NCBI RefSeq assembly: GCF_005503145.1
Contig: NZ_SCNV01000078.1
Span: 1 to 32,904 of the forward strand
Length of the DNA: 32,904 nt
Direction: 5' to 3'
Source of the DNA: Burkholderia sp. 4M9327F10
GTDB taxonomy: Bacteria; Pseudomonadota; Gammaproteobacteria; Burkholderiales; Burkholderiaceae
Positions 31,944-32,904 of the stretch are shown one piece after another. The notes beneath the pieces were generated by a model. The model did no database searches. It was given only the letters and a program-made list of their open reading frames with translations, and was not told where the DNA came from. Within the stretch, counting starts at the first letter, position 1, and every line of letters begins with the position of its first letter. Both the position numbers and the translations under genes were made by a program.

Positions 31944-32904
31944 GCCTGAGCCGCAGTGACGCCGTCGGCGATCCATTCGCCGGTTTCAGCCATTTGCCTG
32001 ATGACCGCCCCGAGGCCAGGGTCGAAACAAAGGGCGGGCGCAGCGCCGGTCACGCGCCCCTGCTCGCGCTGCGCGATCTGACGATAGCGTTTCCGAACCG
32101 CAGCGGGACTGCGCGGCCGGTCGTGCAGGACATCGGTTTCGACGTTCACGCGGGCGAATCGCTGGCAATCGTCGGCGAGTCCGGCAGCGGCAAGACCATG
32201 ATCGGCAAGACGCTGCTCGGCTTGCTGCCGGACGCGGCGCGCATCGAGTCAGGCAGCGCCTGCTTCGACGGCCGCGAACTGCTCGGCAGCACGCCGGCGC
32301 AGTGGCAGGCAATGCGCGGCACGGGCATCGGCATGGTGTTCCAGGAGCCGATGGTGTCGCTCAATCCGGCCTTCCGGGTAGGCGAGCAGTTGACCGAGGC
32401 GCTGATCCGGCGGCGCGGCGTGGCCCGCTTGCAGGCCCGGGAGCAGGCGGTCGCGATGCTGGAGCGGGTCCGCGTGCGCGATCCGCGGGGCTGCATGAAG
32501 CGCTTTCCGCATGAGTTCTCCGGCGGCATGCGGCAGCGGCTGATGCTGGCCGCTGTGATGCTGTTGCGCCCAAAGCTGCTGATTGCCGACGAACCGACCA
32601 CGGCGCTCGACTGCGTGGTGCAGAAAGAAGTGCTCGACCTGATGATGGCGTTGACGCGCGAGGAGGGCACCGCGCTGATTTTTATCAGCCACAATCTGGC
32701 GCTGGTCGCGGCCTATACCGAGCGCGTGCTGGTGATGCGGCGCGGGCTCGCCATCGAAACCGGCCCGGTGGACCGGGTGCTGACGCGGCCCGCGCACGAG
32801 TACACGCTCAACCTGCTTGAGGCGCTGCCGCGCCGCCTGCCGGACGAGGCCGCCGTCAAGGCTGCGGTCAGGGCCACTGTCGAGGCTGCTGCGGGGGTGG
32901 CTGC
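31940..32904 (+). CDS. ABC transporter ATP-binding protein, DppD/OppD type, truncated by window end
   Basis: The first 321 codons of an ATPase that powers the permeases upstream; the frame is still open at the window end, so its length and any fused second ATPase domain are unknown. After a ~40-residue extension the nucleotide-binding domain has Walker A GESGSGKT, the Q-loop FQEPMVSLNP, signature FSGGMRQR, Walker B LLIADEPTTALD and the switch His in FISHNLALVA. The TRPAHEYTLNLLEALP segment is the start of the oligopeptide-type C-terminal region. The final readable residues (Ala/Val-rich) could be a linker to a DppF-like half, as in fused DppDF proteins. Confidence 0.93.
   Translation, partial: MSLSRSDAVGDPFAGFSHLPDDRPEARVETKGGRSAGHAPLLALRDLTIAFPNRSGTARPVVQDIGFDVHAGESLAIVGESGSGKTMIGKTLLGLLPDAARIESGSACFDGRELLGSTPAQWQAMRGTGIGMVFQEPMVSLNPAFRVGEQLTEALIRRRGVARLQAREQAVAMLERVRVRDPRGCMKRFPHEFSGGMRQRLMLAAVMLLRPKLLIADEPTTALDCVVQKEVLDLMMALTREEGTALIFISHNLALVAAYTERVLVMRRGLAIETGPVDRVLTRPAHEYTLNLLEALPRRLPDEAAVKAAVRATVEAAAGVA

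Overview
The window looks like chromosomal DNA of a GC-rich betaproteobacterium, most likely Burkholderiaceae of the Paraburkholderia/Burkholderia type. This is inferred from base composition, dense coding, a long-form LeuA with a leucine leader peptide, a patatin with a DUF3734-like tail and a DUF2325 protein. There is no sign of a phage, plasmid, insertion sequence, CRISPR array or tRNA/rRNA gene.

Region 1 (1-4.3 kb): the 3' end of a DinG/YoaA-type helicase, a large MscS-family channel (minus) and a patatin-like phospholipase (plus). Region 2 (4.4-8.2 kb): a sigma-54 enhancer-binding protein with a degenerate receiver (minus), an unusually long 1.6-kb gene-free stretch, and an isolated CpaB/RcpC-like protein. 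Region 3 (8.2-12.0 kb): an overlapping SDR-GNAT-azoreductase operon behind a palindromic promoter, a structured 0.6-kb spacer, and a YncE-like lipoprotein.

Region 4 (12.1-18.6 kb) is the most coherent block and concerns molybdenum. It holds a fused ModB-ModC transporter with a WtpA-type binding protein (minus), then a sulfite-oxidase-fold protein, a NifQ-like protein and a one-domain ModE regulator (plus), then a DUF2325 coiled-coil protein (minus). I found four 24-bp sequences with the 8-8-8 layout of ModE operators. Three lie in the divergent promoter at 14.89-15.04 kb and one lies upstream of the DUF2325 gene. Together they suggest a ModE-controlled molybdenum uptake and allocation regulon that includes the DUF2325 protein.

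Region 5 (18.6-24.7 kb): a fasciclin protein, a LysE-type exporter, an NTF2-like protein, a prolyl-4-hydroxylase-like dioxygenase, leuA with an unannotated-looking Leu-rich leader peptide (attenuation control), and a short CDF transporter. Region 6 (24.8-32.9 kb): a GntR regulator with two winged-helix domains, a class III aminotransferase, a C45 (acyl-CoA:6-APA acyltransferase-like) Ntn hydrolase and an Opp/Dpp-type ABC transporter running off the window end. It reads as a catabolic cluster for an N-acylated or peptide-like substrate.

A recurring oddity is short tandem repeats of 9, 11, 15 and 19 bp in gene spacers. All functions are assigned by reading motifs by eye; no database search was run.
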